In this document: one piece after another, positions 1 through 7,452 of the stretch | How the letters are laid out: every line of letters begins with the position of its first letter | Numbering within the stretch: the stretch's first letter is position 1 | Origin: DASQJL01 sp036380835 | GTDB taxonomy: Bacteria; Eisenbacteria; RBG-16-71-46; SZUA-252 | Assembly (NCBI GenBank): GCA_036380835.1 | Contig: DASVDZ010000097.1 | Coordinates: forward strand, 1-29,271 | Direction: 5' to 3' | DNA length: 29,271 nucleotides | Position numbers and translations under genes: made by a program | Notes under the pieces: model-generated | Told to the model about the DNA's origin: nothing | Database searches by the model: none | Seen by the model: the letters and a program-made list of their open reading frames with translations, nothing else

Positions 1-200
1 TACGTGCCGCTCGTCGGCCCGTCGAGGCAGCCGAGGAGGTTCATCAGGGTCGACTTCCCCGATCCGGACGCGCCCATGATCGCGACCATCTCGCCGGGCG
101 CGACGGTCAGCGAGACGCCGTGGAGCGCGTGGACGCGAGTCGTGCCCATGACGTAGACCTTCGTCAGGTCCTCGGTCTCGATGACCGGATGATCGTTCAT
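1..200 (-). CDS. macB: MacB-like ABC transporter ATP-binding protein (5' part only)
   Basis: This is the N-terminal 66 codons of an ABC ATPase; the rest lies beyond the left edge. The protein begins MNDHPVIETEDLTKVYVMG and carries a Walker A motif GASGSGKS followed by TLMNLLGCLDGPTSG, the sequence typical of the MacB/LolD family. In MacB this ATPase is fused to a four-helix permease that, with MacA and an outer-membrane TolC channel, exports macrolides, peptides or lipids across the cell envelope. The ATG follows a GGGAG ribosome site and lies 16 nt after the stop of the adaptor gene, so the two are co-transcribed. Whether the permease is fused (MacB) or separate cannot be seen here. Family assignment is firm; the substrate is unknown. 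Confidence 0.88.
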   Translation of the reverse strand, partial: MNDHPVIETEDLTKVYVMGTTRVHALHGVSLTVAPGEMVAIMGASGSGKSTLMNLLGCLDGPTSGT

Positions 201-216
201 GACGAGGCTCCCGCGC

Positions 217-1566
217 TCACATTCCCGGAGGGCCGCGGAACCCAGTGTTCCGGCGGTTCTGGCTCTGGAACGGATTGGTCGACCCGGTCGTCGCGGGCGC
301 CGATCCGGTCGCGATGCCCGCGATGACCTGCATCCCCTCGCGCAGGGAATCGGCTTCCACCTCGGTGAAGGTCCCGTCGGTCACCCCGGTGCGGACCCGG
401 AGGACCGCCAGGTGCCCGCTCTTGTCGAGGTACCAGAGGCGCGCGCGGTTCGACGGCCCGTTGCCCGCGCCGCCGCGCACGGCCGCGCCGCCGCCCGTCG
501 CCGCGCCGTTCGCCGCGCCGGCGCCGCCGTTGCCCCGGCGGCCGCCGCGCGTGCTCGCGTCGGTCGGGGTCCCCGATGGCAGCGCCTCCGCGCGGCGCGC
601 CCACGCGCTGTCGCCCGCTCCCCCCTTCCGGACCGCGGCGAGCATTTCCGGCGTGGCGCGGAAGCGGATCGCGGTGTTCGACACCTTGAGCACGCCGTGG
701 GCGTCCGCGACGAGGAAATCGACGGTCGCGGTCATGCCAGGAAGGAGGAGCCCGGTCGTGTTCTCGACCCCGACGACGACCGTGTAGTTCACGACGTTCT
801 CCTGCTCGGTCGACTGGAGCCGCACCTGCTTGACCGTGCCCTCGAACGTCCGGCTCGGGTAGGCCTGCACGGTGAAGCGGACCGTCTGCCCCTCGTGGAT
901 CATGCCGATGTCGCTCTCGTCCACCGAGACCAGGATCTCCATTCGCGTCAAGTCCTCGGCGATCAGGAAGAGCTGCGGCGCGGAAAGGCTCGCCGCCACC
1001 GTCTGTCCGACGTCCACGTCGCGCTCCACGACGACGCCGTCGATCGGCGTGCGGATCTCGGAGTAGGCGAGATTCTGGCGCGCCCGCTCGAGGCTCACCT
1101 GCGACGCCTTGAGGCTCGCGTCGGCGACGTCGAAGGCGTGCTTCACCGTGTCGAATTCGCTCGCGGCGATGACGTTCCGGTCGTAGAGGCCCTTGTTCCG
1201 ATCGTAGTCGCGCTTCGCCTGGTCGTAGTCGGCCTGCGCTCGCTCCACGTCGGCGGAGGCCGAGCGCACCGCCTGCTCGAGCAGCGTCGGATCGATCCGC
1301 GCGATCAGCTGTCCCTTCTTCACGTGCTGATTGAAGTCGGCGTAGATGGCCGCGACCTGGCCGGACACCTGCGTGCCGACCTGGACCGTCTTCGTGGCGT
1401 TGAGCTTCCCCGTGGCCGAGACGACCTGCTCCAAGTCGCCCCGCTCGACGGCCACGAAGCGGTATTCGCCCGCCGCGACCTTTCCCCTCTGTGAGGAGAA
1501 CCAGAAGCCGGCCGCGGCCAGGACGACGACCGCTCCGACGGAGATGATTCGAATCCGTTTCGACAT
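217..1566 (-). CDS. macA: MacA-like periplasmic adaptor (HlyD/RND-type membrane fusion protein)
   Basis: A 449-residue adaptor that should bridge the MacB-type ATPase/permease to an outer-membrane channel. An N-terminal anchor helix (about residues 7-23) is followed by the first biotinyl-lipoyl half (about 60-92, VGTQVSGQVAAIYADFNQHV), a coiled-coil hairpin (about 95-165), the second lipoyl half (about 170-192, IRTPIDGVVVERDVDVG) and beta-barrel and membrane-proximal domains (about 205-420). The start is ATG at 1566, after an AAGGGAG ribosome site; an in-frame ATG at 1620 would only add an uncharged-poor, arginine-rich extension without a better site. Oddities are a Gly/Ala/Arg/Asn-rich low-complexity insert (about 333-374) inside the membrane-proximal part and a Gln/Asn/Arg-rich tail, which make it longer than typical MacA (about 370 residues). 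Substrate unknown. Confidence 0.9.
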   Translation of the reverse strand: MSKRIRIISVGAVVVLAAAGFWFSSQRGKVAAGEYRFVAVERGDLEQVVSATGKLNATKTVQVGTQVSGQVAAIYADFNQHVKKGQLIARIDPTLLEQAVRSASADVERAQADYDQAKRDYDRNKGLYDRNVIAASEFDTVKHAFDVADASLKASQVSLERARQNLAYSEIRTPIDGVVVERDVDVGQTVAASLSAPQLFLIAEDLTRMEILVSVDESDIGMIHEGQTVRFTVQAYPSRTFEGTVKQVRLQSTEQENVVNYTVVVGVENTTGLLLPGMTATVDFLVADAHGVLKVSNTAIRFRATPEMLAAVRKGGAGDSAWARRAEALPSGTPTDASTRGGRRGNGGAGAANGAATGGGAAVRGGAGNGPSNRARLWYLDKSGHLAVLRVRTGVTDGTFTEVEADSLREGMQVIAGIATGSAPATTGSTNPFQSQNRRNTGFRGPPGM

Positions 1567-1650
1567 GGCTCGTCTCGGTCTCCCTTGGGGCGCTTCATTC
1601 GATTGCCGCCATCCAGGCACTGCAGCACGCGTGCCACAGACTAAGTACTG

Positions 1651-1680
1651 ATTTTACAGCATGATAGGACTGGATTGGGA
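1651..1680 (-). promoter_or_regulatory. Possible promoter region for the macAB-like operon
   Basis: The gap upstream of the adaptor gene has a locally AT-rich patch. Read on the minus strand it contains TATCAT (1666-1661) and TAAAAT (1656-1651), either of which could serve as a -10 box. No convincing -35 box lies at the right spacing. The leader would be about 80-90 nt. Confidence 0.25.
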
Positions 1681-1751
1681 AGGGAAACGTGCGGATTTGG
1701 CAGTACGACAGGTGCGGTTTCGGCAGCCTTCCCAGCGCGCCGCGCTGCGCC

Positions 1752-2444
1752 TCAGCCTCGGAACTTGTTGTAGACGCGGTGGATCAGGAGGGGGGCCTCG
1801 TCCATCCGAAGCTGGATTCGAGCCGAGAGCTCGAGCACGTTTCCATCCGGCGCGAGCGTGAAGGTCTGCGTCATCGTGCCGCCCCCCGCGACGTTCCGGG
1901 TCAGGATCAGGTTCGGGTCTTCCCAACGCCCCTCCTGGATCGAAGGGCGGGACAGAGCGCTCGCGTTCACGGCGACGGCGCCGAGGTCGACCGGCTGGGC
2001 CGCGCGACCGTCCTCGCTGATCTCGATGTGGGAGCCGCGCTGGAAGATGATGATCGTCTGCGCCGCGAACGCGGGCGTGTATCGGTCGGGCCGCTCACCG
2101 TCGGAGCTCTGCCGGCGTCCGCGTCGTGTCGCGCCCTCTACCCCTTCCGATCCCGGCATCCTCCCGGGCCCGCTGCCGGCGATCCAGCTGCCGTCGACGC
2201 GCGGCCTGGGGTCGCTCTTCGACCAGTCGATCCGCCAGATGCCGGGGAGCGCGGGCGGCGGCGCGTTCACGCTGCCGGGAGCCGCCGCTCGCGACGGATC
2301 GAGCGCCAGCGCGGTCCCCCCGGTCGCGATCGCCGCCGCGATGGCGGCGCCCATCGTGACGGCCAAGAGGCCGAGCGCGTGGGACGCGCTCCGGCGCCCG
2401 GAGACTCTTCGCCTCGTTGCGATGCCGCTACGGTTCCTTCCCAT
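1752..2444 (-). CDS. Secreted protein of unknown function, paralogue of its upstream neighbour
   Basis: A 230-residue protein with an arginine-rich N terminus and a hydrophobic stretch (about residues 23-47) that looks like a signal peptide, so it is probably periplasmic or surface-exposed. The mature part begins with LPGIWRIDWSKSDPRP, matching SGTWILNPSLSD in the neighbour encoded just upstream; both proteins later have a beta-rich part ending in a PDG turn and a final VYxK motif (VYNKFRG here, VYGKEP there). I know this type of protein as a hypothetical secreted family with a lipocalin-like G-x-W opening, without an assigned function. Its first 17 nt overlap the upstream gene, so the two are translated from one message. 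A purine-rich stretch (GAGGTGAAGAG) precedes the ATG. Confidence 0.72.
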   Translation of the reverse strand: MGRNRSGIATRRRVSGRRSASHALGLLAVTMGAAIAAAIATGGTALALDPSRAAAPGSVNAPPPALPGIWRIDWSKSDPRPRVDGSWIAGSGPGRMPGSEGVEGATRRGRRQSSDGERPDRYTPAFAAQTIIIFQRGSHIEISEDGRAAQPVDLGAVAVNASALSRPSIQEGRWEDPNLILTRNVAGGGTMTQTFTLAPDGNVLELSARIQLRMDEAPLLIHRVYNKFRG

Positions 2445-3063
2445 AAACGCTCTTCACCTCGATCGCGTCGCCGCCCCGCGGCGGCTCCAACTTCGCCGTG
2501 ATCGTCATCGTGTGTCCATCGGGAGTCACCGAGTAGACTTCGGTGAGCTTGCCGCCGCGCCCGAACTTCGTCTCGACGTGAAGGGTCGCGTCCTTCCACG
2601 CGGCCCGCTCCGTCACCTCGGCGTCCTCTCCCGCGGCCCGCTCGTGGTCCTTGCCGTCCGGGTACAGGACGTCGGGAACGCGCCCCGGCTCGAGGCGCCG
2701 CACTTCCACCGCCGACTGTTCGACGCGCAGCGTGTCGGATTGGCGAAGGAGCGCCTGCATGAATCCGCCGCGACCGCCGAATCCGCCACGACCGCCGCCG
2801 AATCCGCCGCGACCTCCGAGCCCCCCACCCGCGTGCTCCCGCCGCGCCTCCAGGGCCGCCCGCATCTTTTCGGCGAGATTGTCACTCAAGCTTGGATTCA
2901 GGATCCACGTCCCCGATAGGTCGGGCGTCGCCTGTTTTTCTTTGGCGGCCGTGGACCCGGCCGGGAGCGCCAGGCAGATGACCGCCGCGGCCGCGGCCGC
3001 CATCCGGTAGAACCGGCGCCATCCGTTCGAGTTCCGGGTACGACTGGGCTGCCTGTTCGGCAT
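2428..3063 (-). CDS. Secreted Gly-rich protein of unknown function (GxW-type)
   Basis: A 211-residue protein with a basic N terminus and a signal peptide (hydrophobic about residues 21-40, AVICLALPAGSTAA). After the likely cleavage site comes LSGTWILNPSLSDNLAEKM, then a glycine/phenylalanine/arginine repeat (about 77-100, built of GGRGGFGG units) and a beta-rich C-terminal half with TLRVEQS, VEVRRL and SVTPDGHTMTITAKLE. The same plan, without the Gly-rich linker, occurs in the next gene, so the pair is a tandem duplication. A GGAGG lies about 12 nt before the ATG, rather far; an in-frame ATG at 3003 has no better site and would remove the charged start of the signal peptide. Function unknown; the location beside macAB suggests an envelope role, which is inference only. 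Confidence 0.75.
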   Translation of the reverse strand: MPNRQPSRTRNSNGWRRFYRMAAAAAAVICLALPAGSTAAKEKQATPDLSGTWILNPSLSDNLAEKMRAALEARREHAGGGLGGRGGFGGGRGGFGGRGGFMQALLRQSDTLRVEQSAVEVRRLEPGRVPDVLYPDGKDHERAAGEDAEVTERAAWKDATLHVETKFGRGGKLTEVYSVTPDGHTMTITAKLEPPRGGDAIEVKSVYGKEP

Positions 3064-3291
3064 GGTAAGGGCGTTCCTCCATGGGCGGCGACCTCAATCG
3101 CTGCGAGCGCCGCCCGGTAGCGGGTTTGGGCGGGGGGTCCAATGCCGGGGCGGGATGGTGGGGTTGCACGCGGCATGCCAGAGGTAAGTCGCATGGCGAC
3201 AACGGAGAGACAGCGCCGCACGGGCCGTGGAGCGCGGAATCGGCAGCCCACGGCCTGCGAGAGTCGCAGCCGGGCGTCGAAGCGCGAACGA

Positions 3292-3954
3292 TCAATAGAC
3301 GCGTGGAAGGAGGCGCGCCGTGCGCGTCATGTACGTTCGATAGTCGACCCCGAACTCCTGGAGGAGGAAGCGCTCCTCCACGTCCATCCTCCGCGAAAAC
3401 ATCCAGAAGACCATCGGGAGGAGGAGCACGGCGACGGTGCTCCGGAAGACGCCGGCGAACCCGACGTCCATGAGGAGGATGCCGACGTAGGAGGGATGCC
3501 GCACGAGCGCGTAGACGCCCCGCGTCGCGAGGCGGTGCCCCTCCTGGAGCGCGACCACCGAGGCGAACCGGTTCCCGAGCGCGATCATCGGCCAGACGCG
3601 GAGCGCCGCGCCACCGGCGAGGAACACGAGCCCCGTCCATCGGAGCGCGTCGCCGCCTGGGAGCGTCCAGAGGTCGCGCGCGTCCATCGCGGGCATGACC
3701 CATGCCGTCAGGAGCGAGTGGAAGACGAGGAGCGGAAAGAACGGCCTCCAGTCCGGGGCGTGCTTGAGTCCACGGCTCCGGCCCGCCGTGCAGAGCGTCA
3801 TGAAGGGAAGCATCAGGAGGTGGATCGCCACGACCAGGACGCGGACCGGGTGCGCGAAGAAGCCGCTCCAGCTCCCCCACCCCATCACCATCAGCAGGAG
3901 GAAGCAGAGGACGTTGAGCGGGATGCCGACGAGCTGCTTCCAGGACGGGCTCAT
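3292..3954 (-). CDS. Isoprenylcysteine carboxyl methyltransferase-like (ICMT/PEMT family) integral membrane protein
   Basis: A 220-residue protein with four to six predicted membrane helices (for example residues 8-28, 38-57, 72-90, 106-126 and 152-182). The C-terminal third carries the signature of the ICMT/phospholipid methyltransferase fold: GNRFASVV, then TRGVYALVRHPSYVGILLM and EERFLLQEFGVDYRTYMTRTARLLP, where the RHP and EE residues help bind S-adenosylmethionine. Bacterial members are small SAM-dependent methyltransferases of lipids or other membrane substrates; most are uncharacterised. It is the last gene of a three-gene operon and starts 3 nt after the stop of the barrel gene. That context suggests it modifies something used by the diheme/barrel pair, but the substrate cannot be read from sequence. 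Confidence 0.82.
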   Translation of the reverse strand: MSPSWKQLVGIPLNVLCFLLLMVMGWGSWSGFFAHPVRVLVVAIHLLMLPFMTLCTAGRSRGLKHAPDWRPFFPLLVFHSLLTAWVMPAMDARDLWTLPGGDALRWTGLVFLAGGAALRVWPMIALGNRFASVVALQEGHRLATRGVYALVRHPSYVGILLMDVGFAGVFRSTVAVLLLPMVFWMFSRRMDVEERFLLQEFGVDYRTYMTRTARLLPRVY

Positions 3955-3957
3955 GGG

Positions 3958-5133
3958 CTAGAAGTAGCTCGCCGCGCTGACGGTCATGCCGGCGACCGAG
4001 GTGTCGTTGTTGAACCGGTCGCGGCGGTGCTCGTAGTACCAGCCGAACCGCGTCACGGCGAACGCCCGGTAGCGCACGTTGAGGCTCGCGGAGAGGCGCG
4101 TCCGGGAGTCGCCGCGAATCCTCGTGTCGAAGTCGACCGCGTCGCCGCGCAGGGCCCCCGTCAGCGACACGTCCTTCCACGACCGGAGAAGCGGGTCGAG
4201 CAGTGTCCGGGCCACGGAGAGCGCCGCCCCCCGCTGGCTCTCGGCGAAGAGCGCCTCGAGGCCCGGCGGAACGTCGATCCGCGCCACGGCCGCCTCGCCC
4301 TCGACGCGGAACCGGGACCGCTCGGTCGCCCCGTCGGCGACGATCAGGTGGACCCATCGCGATCGATCGATGGTGACGCCGCCGATCGTGGTCTCGTTGT
4401 AGATGCCGCTCTGCCCCGCGAGGCCGAGCTCGGTCCGCGGCGACGGATGGAACGCCACGCGCGCCGCCACCGCCGGGACCCCGTTCTTGTCGCCGTAGTT
4501 GTTCCGCCCGCTCGGCAGGCGGGTGCCGCCCGGCGCGTCGTAGATCAACCCGTCGTCGTAGCCGGTGACGAGGTCGACCTCGTACGTGAACGGCCACGCC
4601 TTCGTCCTCCGGGCCTCTCCGCGAACGCCGGCGCCGAGCTCGGCGTTCGGGACGCCGACCAGCCCGGTCGCGACCAGCGAGGGCTCGCTGAATTCGTCGC
4701 GAGGCGCGTCGTGGGCCAGGTTGGACCGCCCGAGCGGCGCGAGGAAGATGCCGGCGTGCGCGCGAAGGGTGGGCGCGAGGCGCGCGACCGCTTCGGCGCG
4801 CTCGAGGGTGAAGTCGTCCATCGTCCGATCCCACGACCCCTGGGCGGCCACCTGGATCCAAGAGCCGAGGGGCGCCGTCGCGAAGCCGTTGATCCGGCTG
4901 AACGAGAACCAGTTCGTGTTCGAGACCCCGTTGATCCGATCGTCTCCGAACCGAAGCTCCACGCTCCCCCCGAACCGGAGCGGGCCGAGCGGATGATCGG
5001 GCGAGTGGAGGTCGGACCCGCGGAGCTCGGGCGAGCGGAGCCCGGACGCGCGCGCGGGCGGCGCCCACGCCGCGACGGCGAGAATCACGCCCGCGGCGAG
5101 CGCCCGGAGCGATCGGCGCCCGCGCGGGCTCAT
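3958..5133 (-). CDS. Outer-membrane beta-barrel protein (porin-like)
   Basis: A 391-residue secreted protein: signal peptide about residues 1-29 (ending APPARASG), then a series of amphipathic beta-strands with aromatic girdles, ending in phenylalanine (VSAASYF), the usual outer-membrane C terminus. Patches such as GIFLAPLGRSNLAHDAPRDEFSEPSL and TYEVDLVTGYDDG resemble the phosphate-selective-porin/OprP-like or general porin superfamily, where strands alternate with acidic loops; I cannot place it in a named family with certainty. Its ATG overlaps the stop of the diheme oxidoreductase gene (ATGA), implying translational coupling and a shared job at the outer membrane. Confidence 0.75.
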   Translation of the reverse strand: MSPRGRRSLRALAAGVILAVAAWAPPARASGLRSPELRGSDLHSPDHPLGPLRFGGSVELRFGDDRINGVSNTNWFSFSRINGFATAPLGSWIQVAAQGSWDRTMDDFTLERAEAVARLAPTLRAHAGIFLAPLGRSNLAHDAPRDEFSEPSLVATGLVGVPNAELGAGVRGEARRTKAWPFTYEVDLVTGYDDGLIYDAPGGTRLPSGRNNYGDKNGVPAVAARVAFHPSPRTELGLAGQSGIYNETTIGGVTIDRSRWVHLIVADGATERSRFRVEGEAAVARIDVPPGLEALFAESQRGAALSVARTLLDPLLRSWKDVSLTGALRGDAVDFDTRIRGDSRTRLSASLNVRYRAFAVTRFGWYYEHRRDRFNNDTSVAGMTVSAASYF

Positions 5134-6437
5134 CGCGACTCCACGAAGTCGAGGAGCGCGGCGCGGTCATCGGCCGACAGCGCGAGGTAGGCGGCGCGCA
5201 CCGCGGCCGCCTCGCCGCCGTGCTCCCGCACCGCCTCGTCCACCGAATGCGCGCGCCCGTCGTGGAGCAGGAGGAGCCGGCCGTCGAGGAATTCCCTCTG
5301 GATCCGCATCCCCCAGAGCGGCGTCGTGCGCCACTCGAGACCGTCGGCGTCGCCGTCGGGGCGGTTGTCGGCGTCGTCCGGCCCCAGGTCGTGGAGCAGG
5401 AGATCCGAATAGAGCGTCACGTCCCGGTTCGCGAGCGCGTCGATCTCGTGCGGCCCGGTGTGCAGCGTCGGAACGTGGCATCCCGCGCACCGGACGGTCT
5501 GGAAGACCGCCTCGCCGCGGCGGCGCCGATCGGTCCAATCGCCCGGCTTGGGCGGCGCCAGCTCGCGGACGTACTGCGTGACCACGCGGACCTCGTTGTC
5601 CTCCACCTCGGGATCGGCGGCCTGGTCGAGTCCCGGCACCACGCGCGTCGCGAGCGGGTTGGTGTTCTCGATCGGGTGGTAGCTCGAGGTGATCCCCATG
5701 TCCTGGTGGTAGGCCTCCACGACCTGCTGGAGGAGCGCCGGGACCTGGGCCTTCCGGCCGAACCGCCCCACCTTGAGCCCCACTCCGCCGCCAGGCTCGT
5801 CCGCCGGGACGTAGGAGGCCGCGGCGACGTAGTTCGGCCGTCCGGAGATTCCGTCGGCGTCGGCGTCGCCCGGGTCGGCGTGGGAGAGGATGGACGAATC
5901 CGTGATCGCCTCGATGAGCCCGATGCCGGCGACCGGCGGCGGCAGCCGGCGCGAGACGTCGACGCCGGCGGGAAGGCGCTCCGGCTCCGCGCCGGGGATC
6001 GCCTTGTCCTGGAGCTGCGGGCCACCCTCGCTCGGGATCAGGTCGGTCCCCCGGCTGAAGCGGACGAGGATGTTCTCGGTGCTGCCGCGACCGTCGCCGC
6101 TGTGGCAGGAGATGCAGGAGGCGCTGTTGAAGACCGGCCCCAGCCCCTCCCGGATCGTGAACGCACGACGGAACTGGACTTGCCCGAGCTGGAAGTCGCC
6201 GAGTTCCCCGTTGCTCAGCCCGTCGAGCGGCTGGTCGAAGCGCTCCCCCGGCGCGGGCTGCGTCGGGAGGAGCTTGCTGCAGCCGACCGGGAGCGTGGCG
6301 AGCGCGCAAATCGCAATCGAAGCGATTGCGGCGCCGCGGCCCGATCCAGCCAGCGTCCGCGCCGCCGTCGCCCATGCGGGCCGCTCCGATCGGCAGCGGG
6401 CGGCTCCATCGAATTCCTGTTCCGTCGGATGCGCCAT
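5130..6437 (-). CDS. Diheme cytochrome c oxidoreductase (DHOR, DUF1111 family), probable lipoprotein
   Basis: A 435-residue c-type cytochrome with two heme-attachment motifs, C108-ISCH and C317-AGCH, separated by the long spacer typical of the di-heme oxidoreductase/putative peroxidase family. Other family hallmarks are NSASCISCHSGDGRG, an Asp-rich likely calcium loop (DPGDADADG, about 188-196) and LHDGRAHSVDEAVREHGGEA near the C terminus. A hydrophobic segment at about 34-53 ends in LPVGCSK, which may be a lipobox (C53), though proline at -3 is unusual. Family members are periplasmic or surface electron-transfer proteins related to bacterial peroxidases; few have known substrates. It is the first gene of a three-gene operon, with a good GGGGGAA site before the ATG. 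The divergent neighbour also encodes an outer-membrane barrel. Confidence 0.87.
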   Translation of the reverse strand: MAHPTEQEFDGAARCRSERPAWATAARTLAGSGRGAAIASIAICALATLPVGCSKLLPTQPAPGERFDQPLDGLSNGELGDFQLGQVQFRRAFTIREGLGPVFNSASCISCHSGDGRGSTENILVRFSRGTDLIPSEGGPQLQDKAIPGAEPERLPAGVDVSRRLPPPVAGIGLIEAITDSSILSHADPGDADADGISGRPNYVAAASYVPADEPGGGVGLKVGRFGRKAQVPALLQQVVEAYHQDMGITSSYHPIENTNPLATRVVPGLDQAADPEVEDNEVRVVTQYVRELAPPKPGDWTDRRRRGEAVFQTVRCAGCHVPTLHTGPHEIDALANRDVTLYSDLLLHDLGPDDADNRPDGDADGLEWRTTPLWGMRIQREFLDGRLLLLHDGRAHSVDEAVREHGGEAAAVRAAYLALSADDRAALLDFVESR

Positions 6438-6607
6438 CGCGTTCCCCCCAACCCGCCGCCGACCCGAGGCGGATTCGATCGACGAGCCGCAAGAAACACG
6501 CCACCGATCCGGGCAGGCGCGGTTGTTGCTCCGACGGAAATCGAACCGGCGGGCGTCGGGCCCCCGGCCATTCGAACCACGTCTTCCCTACGGAAGGAGC
6601 GCTCATC

Positions 6608-7186
6608 ATGAACGCCCGTCTCTGGACCCTGCTGGTCGCGGCCGCCCTCTTCGCCTCGGCCGCGTTCGCGCCGTGCCGCGCCGACGCGGCCCAGGTCGCC
6701 GCCGGATCGATCGAGCTCACGCCGAACGTCACGTTCTCCCATTCGAACTTCAAGCGGGAGGGATACGGCAACGTCCAGACCGTCACGCAGCTCGAGGTGA
6801 CGCCGACCGTGGGCTACTGCCTCTCGAACCACTACGAGGTGACCGGCGGATTCATCACGCGGCACACGTCGATCGACGGAAGCTCCGACACCAACCTCGG
6901 CGCGACGGCCGGCCTCACCTACAACTTCTCGTCCAAGAGCAACGTGGTCCCGTTCGCGAGCGCGGGATTCGGCACGCTCTTCTACGGAGGGTTCGGGTTC
7001 GATCGAACGTCGGTCCTGGCGCCGATCCTGACCGGAGGGCTCAGGCTGATGGTCGGGTCGAGCGCCTCGGCGAATCTGACCCTGAGCTTCCAGCACGAGA
7101 GCAACGCCCAGGGCGACTTCAACGCGACGGCGAACCGCCTGATCGCCGGGGTCGGCGTCTCGATCTTTCCCTGGCACGCGAGGTAA
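6608..7186 (+). CDS. Small outer-membrane beta-barrel protein
   Basis: A 192-residue protein with a signal peptide (about residues 1-27, LLVAAALFASAAFAPCRADA) and about eight predicted amphipathic strands, such as GSIELTPNVTFSHSNF, VTQLEVTPTVGYCLS, HYEVTGGFITRHTS and LGATAGLTYNFSS. The size and pattern fit an OmpA/OmpW-like eight-stranded barrel without a peptidoglycan-binding domain. The start at 6608 is set by a GGAAGGAG ribosome site and the signal peptide; the reading frame stays open further upstream but has no signal there. The C-terminal residues (FPWHAR) lack the usual final aromatic. It is transcribed away from the diheme oxidoreductase operon from a shared 170-bp gap. Function unknown. 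Confidence 0.78.
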   Translation: MNARLWTLLVAAALFASAAFAPCRADAAQVAAGSIELTPNVTFSHSNFKREGYGNVQTVTQLEVTPTVGYCLSNHYEVTGGFITRHTSIDGSSDTNLGATAGLTYNFSSKSNVVPFASAGFGTLFYGGFGFDRTSVLAPILTGGLRLMVGSSASANLTLSFQHESNAQGDFNATANRLIAGVGVSIFPWHAR

Positions 7187-7200
7187 CCCGGCGATATGAT
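7171..7200 (+). promoter_or_regulatory. Possible promoter for the coiled-coil membrane protein
   Basis: CTGGCA (7171-7176) and TATGAT (7195-7200) are separated by 18 nt. The first box lies within the end of the preceding gene. If used, it would give a leader of about 245 nt holding all the inverted repeats described at 7236-7437. A very similar arrangement (CTGGCA, 18 nt, CATACT) precedes the ACT-domain gene on the other strand. Confidence 0.3.
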
Positions 7201-7235
7201 GTAGCCTGTTGGACCCAGTCGAGTGTCCATCGCGC

Positions 7236-7437
7236 GGCGACGGAGACGCGTCGCCGGCGCGGTGACCCTGACCCGCGGTCACCCCTCGAGCCCACGTCGT
7301 ACGCCCTCGGGCCAAAGGGTCGCGCCGGCGCGACCCGTGGCGATCAGCCCGCCGAACGGATCCATTCGTGCCCGATGAGCGGCGCCCCCCCGGCGCCGAC
7401 CGTCTCCGAGCCGCTTCGACCCGGACCGCCGCGGTCC
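7236..7437. repeat. Cluster of five inverted repeats in an intergenic gap
   Basis: The 266-bp gap holds five perfect inverted repeats in sequence: GGCGACG/CGTCGCC (7236-7242, 7249-7255), GGTGACC/GGTCACC (7261-7267, 7277-7283), GGGTCGCGCC/GGCGCGACCC with no loop (7317-7326, 7327-7336), GGCGCC/GGCGCC (7381-7386, 7392-7397) and GGACCG/CGGTCC (7423-7428, 7432-7437). They could fold into consecutive hairpins in a long leader, act as terminators for the upstream gene (no T-run follows any of them), or bind proteins. No open reading frame with coding signals occupies the gap. Confidence 0.5.
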
Positions 7438-7452
7438 GCGAGGAGAAGAGCC

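Noticed and set aside
199..1494. Long open frame on the plus strand opposite the adaptor gene
   Set aside because: Arg/Ala/Asp-rich mirror of the real minus-strand gene, without family motifs. Such shadows are common throughout this GC-rich DNA, for example at 3142-5190, 10249-12117 and 27293-29176.
6312..6330. Inverted repeat CGCAATCG/CGATTGCG with a 3-nt loop
   Set aside because: It lies inside the N-terminal hydrophobic segment of the diheme oxidoreductase gene, where repetitive Ala/Ile codons can create it by chance. No regulatory setting supports it.
6541..6578. Direct repeat TCGAACC at 6541 and 6572, 31 nt apart, in the divergent barrel/diheme gap
   Set aside because: Only seven bases and two copies, without palindrome or other half-sites; may be chance. 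A comparison of related gaps would be needed to promote it.
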